Positions 23,133-35,000 of a stretch of DNA of 64,000 nt are shown piece after piece. The translations under genes and the position numbers were made by a program. Source of the DNA: Undaria pinnatifida (taxonomy: Eukaryota > Sar > Phaeophyceae > Laminariales > Alariaceae); NCBI GenBank assembly GCA_012845835.1, contig JABAKD010000010.1:16531355-16595354 (forward strand), written 5' to 3'. A model generated the notes under the pieces. That model made no database searches. It worked only from the letters and a program-made list of their open reading frames with translations, and was not told where the DNA came from. Numbering within the stretch: position 1 is the first letter of the stretch; every line of letters begins with the position of its first letter.

Positions 23133-25798
23133 CGAACCGTTCCCTCGCTAGAGGTATCTCGTAAAATGAATGCACCAGTGCTGTTGTTGATAGTACTGCT
23201 AGTAGAACATTCCGAGAGGGGTGTGTACAATTCCACAATGTCGAGAGAAGAGCGCTAGCGGCGTAGAGTAAAACACAAAAGTGCTGCAGCCCTAAAATAA
23301 GCGAACGCACTGGCGATCTATGTAGAGTCAAAAATACGTTTAAGGAATCTTTATGACAAGGGGGTTGTCGTCGCGGCTAATGCACGGGCTTCACATGGCG
23401 AAATATTTCCTGCTGGGGGTACCTTAACCAGTGAACCAGTGAAGGCGCCCGCAATGTTGCTAGCGCAGCCAAAAAGCGCGTTTGGAGTTTTTGTTTGAAG
23501 CCAATCAACGTTGCCGAGAGATTAGTGCGGGGGCTGGATAGGAAGGTTGTCGGGCGGTGCTGCTACGGGTGAATGCACCGGCAGTGTCGGCAGGGGCAAA
23601 ACAGCGTCTAAGGAGGCGTTATGAAAAAAGGGGTGGCGATGTGCAAAAAGCGCGGACAATCGTTTCCCGCTGATAGCTCTAGTGTTTGATGAATGCACAT
23701 GTGATATTAATGGTGCCGCCTGAAAGCGATGACAGGAGGGTGTGATCAGAAGTGGCATAAACTAACAAGGACTAACACCGTTGTCAGCTGCGTGCATCAG
23801 TTTTTGGTTTTCGTTGTTGTGGTCATGCAACCACATGTACCGCTCGACTCTCGAAAAGAGAGCACCAGCATGCAGTCCTCGTGGTACAAAGTCATGGTCG
23901 ACGTTTGATCTGGTTCAGCGCAATGTCCCCCTCAAGGGTTACCTCACGACTTATTCGTGAAAAGGTATGGCCTACAGCTTGAATTTTTGATTGAGATTCC
24001 ACCCCCTAACCCTATACGCCAATCAACTCCAAAAATAGGTATGCACAACAATCGTTTTGAATAACAAGACTGACATTCCGACGATGTGGGATTGAGGAGT
24101 CCCGGACGTCATTCAGAAAATATTTTGTCCCTGAAAGTGCCACTTTTCTTATCGTAGCACGCGCCCCTGGTGACAAAATCAAGGCTTACCTCCCCCGTCG
24201 CGGACGGCCGTCGGTGAGTTTTTGCTGAGACGCGCGCGGGTAGTGCTGTTTGGCAAACACCATTGGTAGCGGGTAGCGCTTTTTGGCAAACACCATATTT
24301 CTGATGGGCAGTCCTCATCAACAGAGGAACAACTTAACGTCGTTGTGTTGTAGGGTAACTAGTATTACTTGATGTCTCTTGCGTAATGCTAAATAGTCAC
24401 ATTTTCACGCGCATGTTACATGAAGGGCACAAAAACGCACAAAAGTTCCGGGCGTATTGCGGGGTTTACAGCAAGCGCCCCACGTGGCGCGGGACGAGGA
24501 CCTTCACATTTAGCACGAAACCAACCAAGAACAACGCTGTTGTCGACTGCAAGCTGTGGAAAAAAGACAAAGAGTGGCCGAAATGTGTGCATCAAGTACA
24601 TCGTCGCACACGTACCTGGTTTGTGCTTCTTCTCTGGCGACAGTGCTCATGCATACCAGCTCTTCAGTGCAAGGTGCTGCTACGTGTTCTCTGGCGACAG
24701 TACTCATGCATACCAGCTCTTCAGTGCAAGGTGCTGCTACGTGCTGCTCCTACTCTATACTGCTGCTGCTGCTGCTGTAGTTCTGGTACCTGGCACATAT
24801 GTGTTACCATGTTATCACTCCAACTGCTTTGCGTACAGCGTGCAAGAGGGCGGCGCACGACGCATACTTTGTTCTACTTACGCCTCTACGTAGAGTACTG
24901 TACACGGCTACTACGGCGTGCCCTTGACTCGTTGGAGTATCCAACAGTAGTACGTTTCCCGTTACGCGCCAAGGGTGCGGGCGTAAATCCACATCGCGTG
25001 CAACGAGCTATATTCGTGTACAACAATTCCATCGTCGGGGGGCACCTACAATAGCCACCTACAGTAGTCGTGATGTATCGGCACACAACTCTGCAGCCTG
25101 CAGCCATCGTCACATTCGTGCATGTTAGGTCAAGATCCAAGATCTTCGTGCTATGCCCTCTGTCCCATACACAACATTTTATTGAAAATACATGGAAACC
25201 CCATTTTTCGTTCCGACCGACCGGCCACGCGATGGGAACGTGGGAACGACGTGCGACATTTGTTTGGCATGGCTCTACGCTCGTCATTCTTCTCTCTAAA
25301 TGGGAGGCTGGTATCTGATGCGCTCCCTGCATTCTGCCTGGCGCCGTCGCTTCCGTCCTTAGTACGTGGACACCCTCGTGGAGCTCATTCGGTGAGGGAT
25401 AAACCTGTACATGGTGCATGTGATCGTCTTGGTATCAAGTGCGGTAAGTACGTACTGCTTTGGACTAAACTATAAGTACCGTATACTAATATATATTATT
25501 TGTTAAATGGATATTATATTTTAGCCATATTTGCTCGCCAACGTTCTGGTACGCACGAATTTGTTATCATGTTGCAAGCCCCAGTTGCTTGTGCTCGAGG
25601 CAGTTCGCTCGTGATGGTGATGCACTGCATTGTCTGAGTGTATTATCGACCCATGATCGTGGTCTACGTCCCGCACCTGTCCTCTGGGCCAGCTCCCAGC
25701 TCCCATCTCTCTCGTCTTTTTTGCAACAATTTTTCTAAAATGCGGCGGAATTGGTATAGTAACTCTCAAGCTTTCATGACGCTGAGGGTAAGAAAGAG
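23133..25798. other. No gene recognised
   Basis: A family C copy lies at about 24075-24165, followed by a short duplication of 'ggtagcgctttttggcaaacaccat'-type sequence at 24240-24300. Long ORFs at 24386-25054 (+) and 24886-25419 (-) overlap each other, resemble no family and cross simple repeats. Confidence 0.4.
24634..24747 (+). repeat. 57-bp tandem duplication
   Basis: 'ctggcgacagt.ctcatgcat' starts at 24634 and again at 24691, followed each time by 'accagctcttcagtgcaag' and 'gtgctgctacgtg'. Confidence 0.9.
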
Positions 25799-25849
25799 GT
25801 GTCATACACGAACACAGGACGCCGAAAAATAAACAGGGTGGGGGCGTTG

Positions 25850-26149
25850 CGCTATCCGCACGGCGCATGGTCACTGCGCTGTGGACAGTTGTGCGCGGCT
25901 GGACTACCCAGTACCTTTACACTGCATTCAGGTCGTTCCGGGGCCTCTTTGAGCAAGTCCCTGGCGGGAACTCCAATGGACGAGATAAGGCAAACCGGGG
26001 GCTGGAAGACGGAGAGCATGGCACCATACGACATTGGGCCTGCCACTAGTAATATACTACCAGAAGACAAGCGGCAACGGGAGCAGGCCTGTTCCGACGC
26101 GTTCGACCTACCATTGTCACCGGAGTTCGCGAGAGATTTTGCTGCATAA
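25850..26149 (+). pseudogene. Tyrosine recombinase C-terminal fragment (DIRS/Crypton-like)
   Basis: The frame ending at stop 26147-26149 contains STFTLHSGRSGASLSKSLAG, then MDEIRQTGGWKTES, then APYDIG. This fits the catalytic tail of tyrosine recombinases: H-x-x-R as HSGR, a W in the second H/W position, and the nucleophile Tyr in APY. A short tail follows. The catalytic N-terminal Arg and the rest of the protein are not found upstream, so it is a fragment or a single exon. In stramenopiles such domains occur in DIRS-like and Crypton elements. Confidence 0.6.
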
Positions 26150-26239
26150 GCACGGAAGTATTACGGCAAGTAACGTAAGTTTGGGGTGGGGTGAGGTACC
26201 GGGCTCCAGACCGCGGGTCCCAAACAAAATGGGGCAAGA

Positions 26240-26725
26240 AGTGGGTAGGACCACCGGCCGGAGCAGGAGGCCTCATCCAACCCAATACCTGGTACGTACG
26301 TGGTGTGATCCGTAACAGAGAGAGAAACAATACAACAATAGTGATCTCGCCATCCAATCAGATGGATCCACGTTTTGGAACGAAGGGTGGAACAACACCT
26401 TTTGACATATAGTTACTTGAAAATTCTATCAGGACCGGTCAGTTGTGTCGAGCTCCCGGAGAAAGCTCGACAAGACACGAGGAAGGAGAGAGAACATTCA
26501 GATCACCCCGCCCGCCCTGCATTGGATATTTCGTTATGGTTGGTGTATTATCATTTGGCTGCGATCATTTCCAGGAAATGCTGCCGCGCTGAGGTCTCCC
26601 CGGTTGGGGACACCCTCAGCATGCTTGATATATCCACGGGCGAGGACCTCCTGCCGGAGCAGGAGGCTTCACCCAACCCAATACTTACATTAAGTGACCC
26701 GTGACAGAGAGAAATAAAACAACAT
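26240..26725 (+). repeat. Direct repeat flanking the recombinase fragment's 3' side
   Basis: 'ccggagcaggaggc.tca.c' and 'caacccaatac' followed by 'gtgac..gtaacagagagaaa' occur at about 26257-26340 and again at about 26653-26720. They could be element ends or a simple duplication. Confidence 0.6.
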
Positions 26726-27015
26726 AAATCTTAATGGTAAGAAAGGACCGCTGGGATTTACAAGAAATATTAGATCCTGTAGCGTTGCTGTGAGGTTGAT
26801 GTAGAGCCGCACCCTCTCTCAAATATGAAACCCGGCCTGGGATAGTAATTCTGTTTTTTATGCGTAGCGTGTAACAGAACACCATTGATTCATTGCCTCA
26901 GGGGGGACGGTGCAAGCTCAGACGACGGTGTGAGCGCGTGCACACGCTGTTGCCGGCGGCGGAAAGCATCACCGTCATTGCTGAGGCTGCGCCATTTTTG
27001 TATTGCGTAGTCATT

Positions 27016-27341
27016 AACAGGCACCGCAGGGTAACACCGGTAGAATGCTCAATGCTCGAACGTATTTAAAAGGTCTTCAGCCGCCTGCTGGATGTGGTGC
27101 CGTTGCTCCTGTGGAAGGCCTCGCTGGGTTTGGTGCATGAAGTCGGTGATCTTCACATTGAGAAAGACAGCGCATCCGATGGACGAGGCCTTCCTCGATA
27201 TCGAAATCGCCGACTTCGTTCATCATTCACAGCGAGACATCCAACAAGAGCAACGTCACAGCATCCAGCAGGCGGCTAATAACCTTTTAAATACGTTGGA
27301 CCCTTCGGCATTATCCGGGTGTTACCCTGCGGTGCCTGTTT
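27016..27341. repeat. Long inverted repeat, ~147-bp arms, ~32-bp spacer
   Basis: Arm 27016-27162 pairs with 27195-27341. Shared blocks include 'aacaggcaccgcagggtaac', 'cgtatttaaaagg' and 'agccgcctgctggatg'. The right arm read alone gives a coding-like stretch (MDEAFLDIEIADFVHHSQRD) but runs into repeat sequence. It may be a foldback element or a hairpin-RNA source. Confidence 0.85.
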
Positions 27342-27771
27342 TGGCACACCGAGGCAGCGCTTGCTCCCGACTGCACAAAACAAATCCAAGGAATCGAAAA
27401 ACGGGAGAATCAAAAACAGTACCTGGTATGAACTACTGTAGGTGCGATAGCGTGAAATCACCAAGGGTATATTACTCGGGTGTGGGGGCAGAGTGCGGTA
27501 GGAGCGTTCGTGGACACGCATCCAGCTGTCGCTGCCCCAGGATATGCACGATCGCACACTCGCCACGTTAGGCACCAACGTTCAGCGGACCCATGAGCAG
27601 CGGCCATAGCCGTTTAACTCCATTAGACGATGAACGCTTTTATCTCGTACGTTCTGGAGTCCGTTGGACTGCCGACGACGCCAAGTGATGATGTAGTACT
27701 CTCACAGCACCTTGGTTACTAAAAGAAAGCAGGTTGTTTCTAGACAACTAGTGCACTTACATACCTTGTGC

Positions 27772-28275
27772 TAGACTTGAATTAATGCTCTTGATTTTCC
27801 TTCCTTGAAATTGTTGCTCTGACAACAGAAGGGATCGACCATCTGTTTTTCTCCAAACAGATTATGATAGTAACGCCTACACACAATATATGAGGGGAAA
27901 CGGGGATATCACAACAATAGCTCATCCTGAAGGGCCGTATATGCAGGTGCATAGAACACCAGGAGGACACAAAGTTAGTATCCAGAAAAATGAGAAATAG
28001 ATCGAAGATGCGGCGCTTCACCACCCACTCCCACACCGCTAAGGCCGTACATGACGATTCCTAATAGCTAGGAGGGTACAAATTGCACCCAAAAAATGCT
28101 AAACATCTTCATATACGGCCCTTCAGGGTGGGCTAGTGTTATTGTATCAGTGTCCCCGTATAATTTGTGTGGAGGCGTTACTATTATATGTTTAGAGAAA
28201 ACAGACTGTCGATCCTTTGTGTTGCCAGAGCAATAATTTCCAAAAAGGAAAATCAAGAGCATTGATTCAAGTCTA
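27772..28275. repeat. Long inverted repeat, ~185-bp arms
   Basis: 'tagacttgaat.aatgctcttg' at 27772 pairs with the end at 28275. Further blocks pair inward: 'taacgcct.cacacaa', and 'cctgaagggccgtatatg' at 27929 against about 28113. The central ~130 bp is unpaired. No ORF of note. It looks like a MITE or foldback element of about 504 bp. Confidence 0.85.
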
Positions 28276-28482
28276 ATGCAACAGCTGTGAGTGAACTAGC
28301 CGTAGTAGGGTCCGTCCCACACTCCCCCTTGTTACCCAAGGTACTGCGAGAGTAATACCTTATCAACGTCCTGTAGTTGTACGTACTCATGTTACCGCTC
28401 GTACTCGTAGACCATACTGCACGTACGACTTTGTTTTTTCGTCGCTCGTGTAGCTCTGCAGCAACAGCCTAGAAGTGCTCCG

Positions 28483-28970
28483 TTGCTCTCCCGCTGCCTT
28501 TTCCAGGAACACAGTAGTGGGTGTTGCAATAGCAAGGCCAGCGCCTCCTGCTATATCATGCGTGCCTGCTTGAGCTCCGAGAGAGAAAAGGGAGTGCTTT
28601 GGCAGGTTTCGACGAAAACACAGGACACCGAATTAGACAAAGAAATACTGGCCCAAGCTGGGTTTCTTATTTAGGAGAGGGTGCGGTCTACATTATCTTC
28701 AGTAGTACTATAATGCTTTAATCTTTGCTTAAATTTCTTGTGGTCCTGTAATTATCAGGCTGTCTTCTCTTATTGCCCTTTTTTTTATTCGTTGTCCTGT
28801 CCTGTAGTTGGTGTTGCAATAGCAAGGCCAACCTCTCCTATCGTTTGTGTCTGCGTGGACTGCGAGAGAGAAATTTGAGTGGTTTGTTAGGCTGGTTTCG
28901 ACGATTCGCATAAGCGAGCGCAGGCGAGCGGTGTTGCACATATTTTGCTGCTGTTGGAGGCACCCTGCTC
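28483..28970 (+). repeat. Diverged tandem duplication (~297-bp offset)
   Basis: 'ggtgttgcaatagcaaggcca' occurs at about 28520 and about 28810, followed by 'gagagagaaa' and 'tttcgacga' blocks. A third related 3' segment ('ttctacatt', 'atttccccgtaa') appears near 29100 and 30250. Confidence 0.7.
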
Positions 28971-31325
28971 AGGCCGACGTCGGCAGCTGTAGTGCTGATC
29001 CCGCATTTGACGTCGCAGAAATGACATTCAGCAGTACGGGCTCTTTCATAAAAAATCGCGATTATGTTGATTTTCGGATATATTTCTTATTCTAGATACG
29101 GTGTTTTCTACACTAGCTCCAGTACAACATCGAATTTCTTATTTCCACGTAATTTTTTAGTCCAAGTTTCCGGTGGGCTTTTTTTTTGTTAGAATCCCGG
29201 TAGTACAGCTGCCTGTGTAGGAACTCACAGGAGGAGTCTTGGGGCGAATTCGTGCTTTCCTTCGAGGACAACCTCGACCGTGAAAATCGCCCCACAAAAG
29301 AAAATCATGTGGCGGAATTGTTACGACCTACCTTATGCGAGGTGTGTATGACACACCCCTGGTGATAACATTTGGGACTCTAGAAAACATATCACCCGGT
29401 GTGTTGTACTCTTGGGGTTCCACAACGTCCCGGCTAATAAACTCCGTCGTGTACAGTAAGTTGCTTAGTTGTCCCAGCGGCGGTGAATCGAATTTATCCA
29501 ACTCTTAAGCCTGCAACTATATGGGAATCCATGTCGCACCATATCCTTTTCTTTCCCCGCAAAAATACGAGGCTGCAGCTCCAATGGGGACAAAGCACCA
29601 GCCCAGTACATAGCAGCCGCATCTTGACGTGACTGGGGCCGACCACTTCGCGATGGTTCATTTTTGGAGATCCCAGTGGGGAGCACGGTGCTCGTGAAAG
29701 AGTGACCCGAAAGACCTTCATCGCCCCCGACGCAACCACTACAAGTAGTGGTCCAGCTGCAGCGCCGGTATGTGCGAGCCGGCAATATCGGCAATGTTGC
29801 GGCAATCGGCACTACTCCGCATAATGCCACCACTGGTTGTTCCTACTGGTATCTGTTGTTCCAAGTGATTCCATAGTCGTTTAATAGCCGGCAACCGGCA
29901 TTATAGAGGCAGCCGGCACGATGGAAGGACCGCTGTTGCTGTATCACCACGTTATAGGACAGTGTATAATATGACACCCCCGTTGGACGAATGCCGATAC
30001 CGATTTTCTTGACGACCGGTCGAGTTCAAAACAACAAAACAACCACCGTGCGACACGTCTCTATGGAAATATTTCCACGAGATCTTCCAGAGGTCGCCAT
30101 TTATTTGTTGTTTTTGCCCTCCTGGTTTGTTTTGAAGGGAATCGGCACCAAAAGTCACTGCGGGGGGGTGTTATACACCTCCATACAGTACAGGGCACCT
30201 GAAGGGAAACACTAGTACTCTCCCAGGCTGAGTTTCTTGTTTGAAAGAAGGTGCGTTCTACATTAACCTCAGTATTGCGGCTCCCGGATTTCGTATTTCC
30301 CCGTAAATCTTGTAGTGCCATTTTTATTTTCTGTTACCCTGTTTCTATATAGGTGTTCTGTACTGTATACGGTAGTTTGGCCGCAATTTCCAATCCGGGA
30401 AGCCGGGCCTTCGACGGTATGTAGTTACTGATTCTGTTGGTGCTGCTGCTAATCGTGACATGCTGCAGAGGCCCGGCCTGCGCTCTTTCGCACTCCCATC
30501 GGTGTTTACGTATAAACGGCGCTAGCCTTTAGTGACTGTCATATCCTTTTGTACCTGCCGTTTCATTTTTTTACTGTGAAATTATTTCAAGTACATCACC
30601 TGTGAGTTTATCCAGTTGAGTGGTCGCTGCTCATCTTTGCAAGCTGCGTGATACTTGAGCCCTTTTTAACGGCGTTTTTCTTTTCTAACTGTCACTTTCG
30701 TTTGTAACTGCTTTTGCGCTGTGTTAGCTGCCGTGCCTCTTTCTAAAACCATTTCGGATACGTCAGCTGTGAGTGCGACCGACTGGATATATAGAGGTGT
30801 GGTTGTCTTTTGTAGCTGCAGTGGTAGCCTACAGATGGCTCTGGTCGCCTTCGTAGCTTTTGCTTTTGTCCCTTCCCTTGCCTTTTGTACCTGACGTTAT
30901 GTACGTTTTTTTTGTGCATGAGTTGTAACTGCCGTGAGCTTTTGCGACCGTTGTTGCCGCGGCCGCTGCCCTTTGTGGCTCTGTTTCATTTTTCTATTTT
31001 CCTATGTTGCTTGTATGATCCCTTCCTTGTATCGGCTGCTACCTTTATTTGTTTATGTAGATAATACGCGACTGATGTTGCCTTTAGTTTTGTGACTGTC
31101 GTTGCGGTTTTATGAAATAATTTCGAATACGTCAACTGTGAGTTTTTCTGATGGACTGGTCAATACTCAGCTTTTCGAGCTGCCCTTGTCTGTTGTATGT
31201 GCCGCTTCCTTTATTTGACGTTTGTATTTGACGTTGTTTGTATTTGACGTTGTACATAATTTGTAGCTGACCTCGCATTTTCTTTTTTACTGCCGTTGTC
31301 TGGTGTAATTGCCTATTAATAGTCT
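28971..31325. other. Intergenic region upstream of the DUF3598-like gene
   Basis: Family E repeats occur at 30572-30656, near 30750 and at 31112-31185, in a region rich in 'ctgccgtt' and 'tgtaactg' motifs. A minus-strand ORF of 122 codons (29465-29833) has ordinary composition but no recognisable family or splice context. A promoter for the next gene should lie here, but I see no diagnostic element. Confidence 0.45.
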
Positions 31326-31427
31326 ATGCCTTTTGTAACTGCCACTTTCTTGTGTAACAGCACTGCCTTTCGTAAATGCAACTGCGTTTTCTTGCTGCCC
31401 GCTGCCGTCCTCTCCCTCACTGCTCCC

Positions 31428-31465
<38 letters not shown>

Positions 31466-32032
31466 TGTTGCTGCTGCTGCCGCTGCTGCTGCCGCTGCTG
31501 CTACTCCTGCCGGCGGCAAACACATGCAGGCGACGTCGGTACGACCCCAACCGCCCTCCTGGCTTCAACTTCCCCGAGATTACTCAACACCAACACTAGC
31601 ACCAAAATTAGCAACAGCAACAACAACAGCGAGAACCCGGACATACCTTACCCTATCCGCCACGGACAACAACACCCGTACTTCCCGCACCACCACCACA
31701 TTTACCAATAACCGCCAGCAGCAAGTCCGACTCCTAAACAGCAGTGGCAGCAGCAGCAGTGGCGGCGGCGGAGGTATTTCCTCCTCATCGCGATCGTCCC
31801 CCACCGCTCTCTTTTACAGCGCGGCTAATGGAGGAGGTCGAGAAGGGGAGTTCCAGTCAACCGGTAACGACAACGGCGATGACGGTGATAAGGCATTGTT
31901 TTCGGGGACAGATGGAGGGGAGTGGGCGGGGTGGGAGTGTCGATTTTCGGCCGAGGATGGAGGGCGTATCGCCGTCCCTGAAGACTATGTGCCCGAATCG
32001 CTCAGGGAGTGGGAGGTGGAGGTGGGTGCTGC

Positions 32033-32063
<31 letters not shown>

Positions 32064-35000
32064 GGTCACGGTGGTGTTGATATTGTTGATATTGTCGTTT
32101 CTCTTGTTATTGTTCGTGGTTCTGTTGTTGTTGATGATGTTGATGTTGGTATTGGTGTTGGTGTTGGTGTGAATGTTGGTGATGTAGGTGTTGGTGTTGG
32201 TGTTGGTGTTTTATTTTGTTGTTATTGTTGTTGTTGGTGATGGTGGAGTTGTTGGTATTGTTCGTGTTGTTTTTGCTGTTGGCGTTGCTGTTGGTGGTGG
32301 TATTGGTGTTGGTATTGGTGTTGGTGTTGGTGTTGGTGGTGTTGTTCTCACTTCACCTCATCGCCGTAATCTGAAGCCGGTGATAAAAAAACAGGCTACA
32401 TGTGTAATCGCGCCACGACCGCCGCAGGGCTGCGGAAAGTGTTGAACAGTAGTAGACGCTCCTCAAACCCTTATTGAGGCGAACATTGTTGGTATTGTTC
32501 GTGTTGTTTTTGCTGTTGGCGTTGCTGTTGGTGGTGGTATTGGTGTTGGTATTGGTGTTGGTGTTGGTGTTGATGGTGTTGTTCTCACTTCACCTCATCG
32601 CCGTAATCTGAAGCCGGTGATAAAAAAACAGGCTACATGTGTAATCGCGCCACGACCGCCGCAGGGCTGCGGAAAGTGTTGAACAGTAGTAGACGCTCCT
32701 CAAACCCTTATTGAGGCGAACATGAATAACAGCGAGAAATCTCCAAATCCAGTTCCCCACGCCGGTAGATGGATGGGTCTGTGTAAAGATGGCGGCAACG
32801 CTTTTGCCCCAAAATAGGATACAGGAAGGGGATAAGATAGTTTCAATGTTTTCATGTACTGTATGGAAAAAGCACAAGCCCCAAATGTTGGAGGAGTCTC
32901 CATTAGGAGTAGGAGTGGTGCTCCGTCTCGAAAGGGTTACCTGGTCCATGGTCAAACCACTGAGGCAAGCGAACCCCCCCCCCCCCCTCCCCCCCCCCCC
33001 TTCGCTCCTTCCGCCTCCCCATATCGATCGCGAACGTTAACACCTGCTGCAGGTGTGGGGATTCGAAACTCTCACGAGCGAGCGGCGGCAGGTAGATGGC
33101 GACAAGAAGCGTTGTCTCTACCGCAAGCGGGGTCGGGTGTTTCCGGAGGTCGGCTGCGCCCTGGACAACCTCTCCCTGTGAGCACTGGTGGACCAAAGTC
33201 TACGATATGATTGTACTAGTGTCACTCCAATTACTACTAGTCACGTTTAGGGCGTCGTTTTTCAGCGGCTCGCAGCCAATCGCACGAGTGACTATCTGTG
33301 TGCTTGTCCTTTTTGCGTTATGCACCACAATATGATGTAGTCGTTTGATGCGCTGAGTCGACAATCTATCCGTTTTGGAGTGAAGTACTGTACTGAGCAA
33401 CTCGCGCGAGTCGTCGAAACTCGACAGAGAAGATGAGCGTATAATACTATTAATATTTAGACAACCTAAGGGATATGCTGAGAAACATATGCTTCCGCGA
33501 AAATTCCTCTGGCAGTCGTTCACCTTAAAATTCGCTCTTTATATGGCTCATGCTTCAAAAGTGATTTCAAAACGCCATCGAAGCCCAACATGTGTCAGCA
33601 GCTGTTAACGTCACCGAACAACCCGATAGTGTCAGCAGTTGTCAACGGGCAGGCTGTACGCCAGGCAGCTGTGCCCTTCGCGTGTATGACGCCATACGCT
33701 TGTAAGCGTGCGTGTTGCTGATGTCGCCGCTGGTCGTGTTGTTATCTCTATTGGTACTACACGAGTATCGCCATCTCCCTCTCTGCTGCTGCTGCATGCT
33801 GCTGCCGTTGCGTTGTGATGCTGCTTAATACTGCTGCTGTGTTATTTTATCTGTTGCTATTGAGGCCATCTTCTCCCTGGTGATGCTGGTACAGGCACAA
33901 CGGCATACGACACTAGTCACCCCTGTTTTCTGACGTTAGACGTGCGCCTCCGTGCAGCATGCTTGTTGTCCCTGCTTTTTCTGCTGTTGTCTACAACTGC
34001 TATCCTTCCTCTGCTGCTGTTGTTGGTGCTACTGCTGTGACGCTGCTTGCTGCTGCGGCTGCTGCTGCTGGGTCAGTGTATATGTTGCTACCGCCGCCAT
34101 CCTTTCTGTTGTTGCAGCTGCTACAGGCACTACTCATTATTTTGCTTTCGCCTTTGACGCTGTACCCTCATCTTACGTGTGTGTTGTCTTCACATTAAGT
34201 CAGTTCTTTCTACCCAACTTCATCAGTAGAATACCCAGTGTTCATCCCCACTCTTCATCTTTAGACACAAATTATGCAGTCATAAACTGTGAAGCAGAGA
34301 AACCCAAAACAACTATATGCGTGTGTCCCCGAAACTGGCGGTCTACCCATCGGTCACTGAAAATAGGCACTGCCGTGCCTACCGTCAAAGTAGAAGCTTG
34401 CAAATATAAAAAGTCGATCGTTCAACTGGTCGAACTCACGGCTAATGTATTTGAAGTAGTTTTACAAAACACACACTCCTGTTTATCATAACGGTATGAA
34501 ATGCGTCGTTCCTTGTCTTTTTTGTCGCAGGAGCGTAAATCTTGTGTCACCCGCTTTGCTTCACCCCGACGTACGAGAATCAACTACACGCCGAAGGAAC
34601 ATATCTATCTTGTACATTTATATATGTGGATACCGTGGCCCCGGATCCAACACGCCTGCGGGTATAGTCGAAACCGGCTCCTCTCGGAATGTTCCTTGAG
34701 AGTTCCTTGGGTATGTCGGGACACTCACCGAGTAGGTAGTTGGCTTGTCAGCCCCCCACGTAACACCGGTGCGACGGATACTCCGCCGAAGCTTGTAGGA
34801 AAACTCTACTGGAAGGTCCAGTGTTCTGTACCTCAGCATCAGGGTGACCTGTTCCCTCACCTTGTCACTTCCAAATTTCTTTGTCCGTCCACATTATCTG
34901 CCGAGACTTATGTCTCTTCCTGTCTTGTCGGTTTCCTGTCCGGTGACCCGTACATCTTTGTTATTCTGTACGATTGGGGTCGTTGTAACTCAAGAATGAG

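Noticed and set aside
24386..25419. Overlapping 222- and 177-codon frames on opposite strands
   Set aside because: No recognisable domain, they cross a 57-bp tandem duplication, and codon content looks random.
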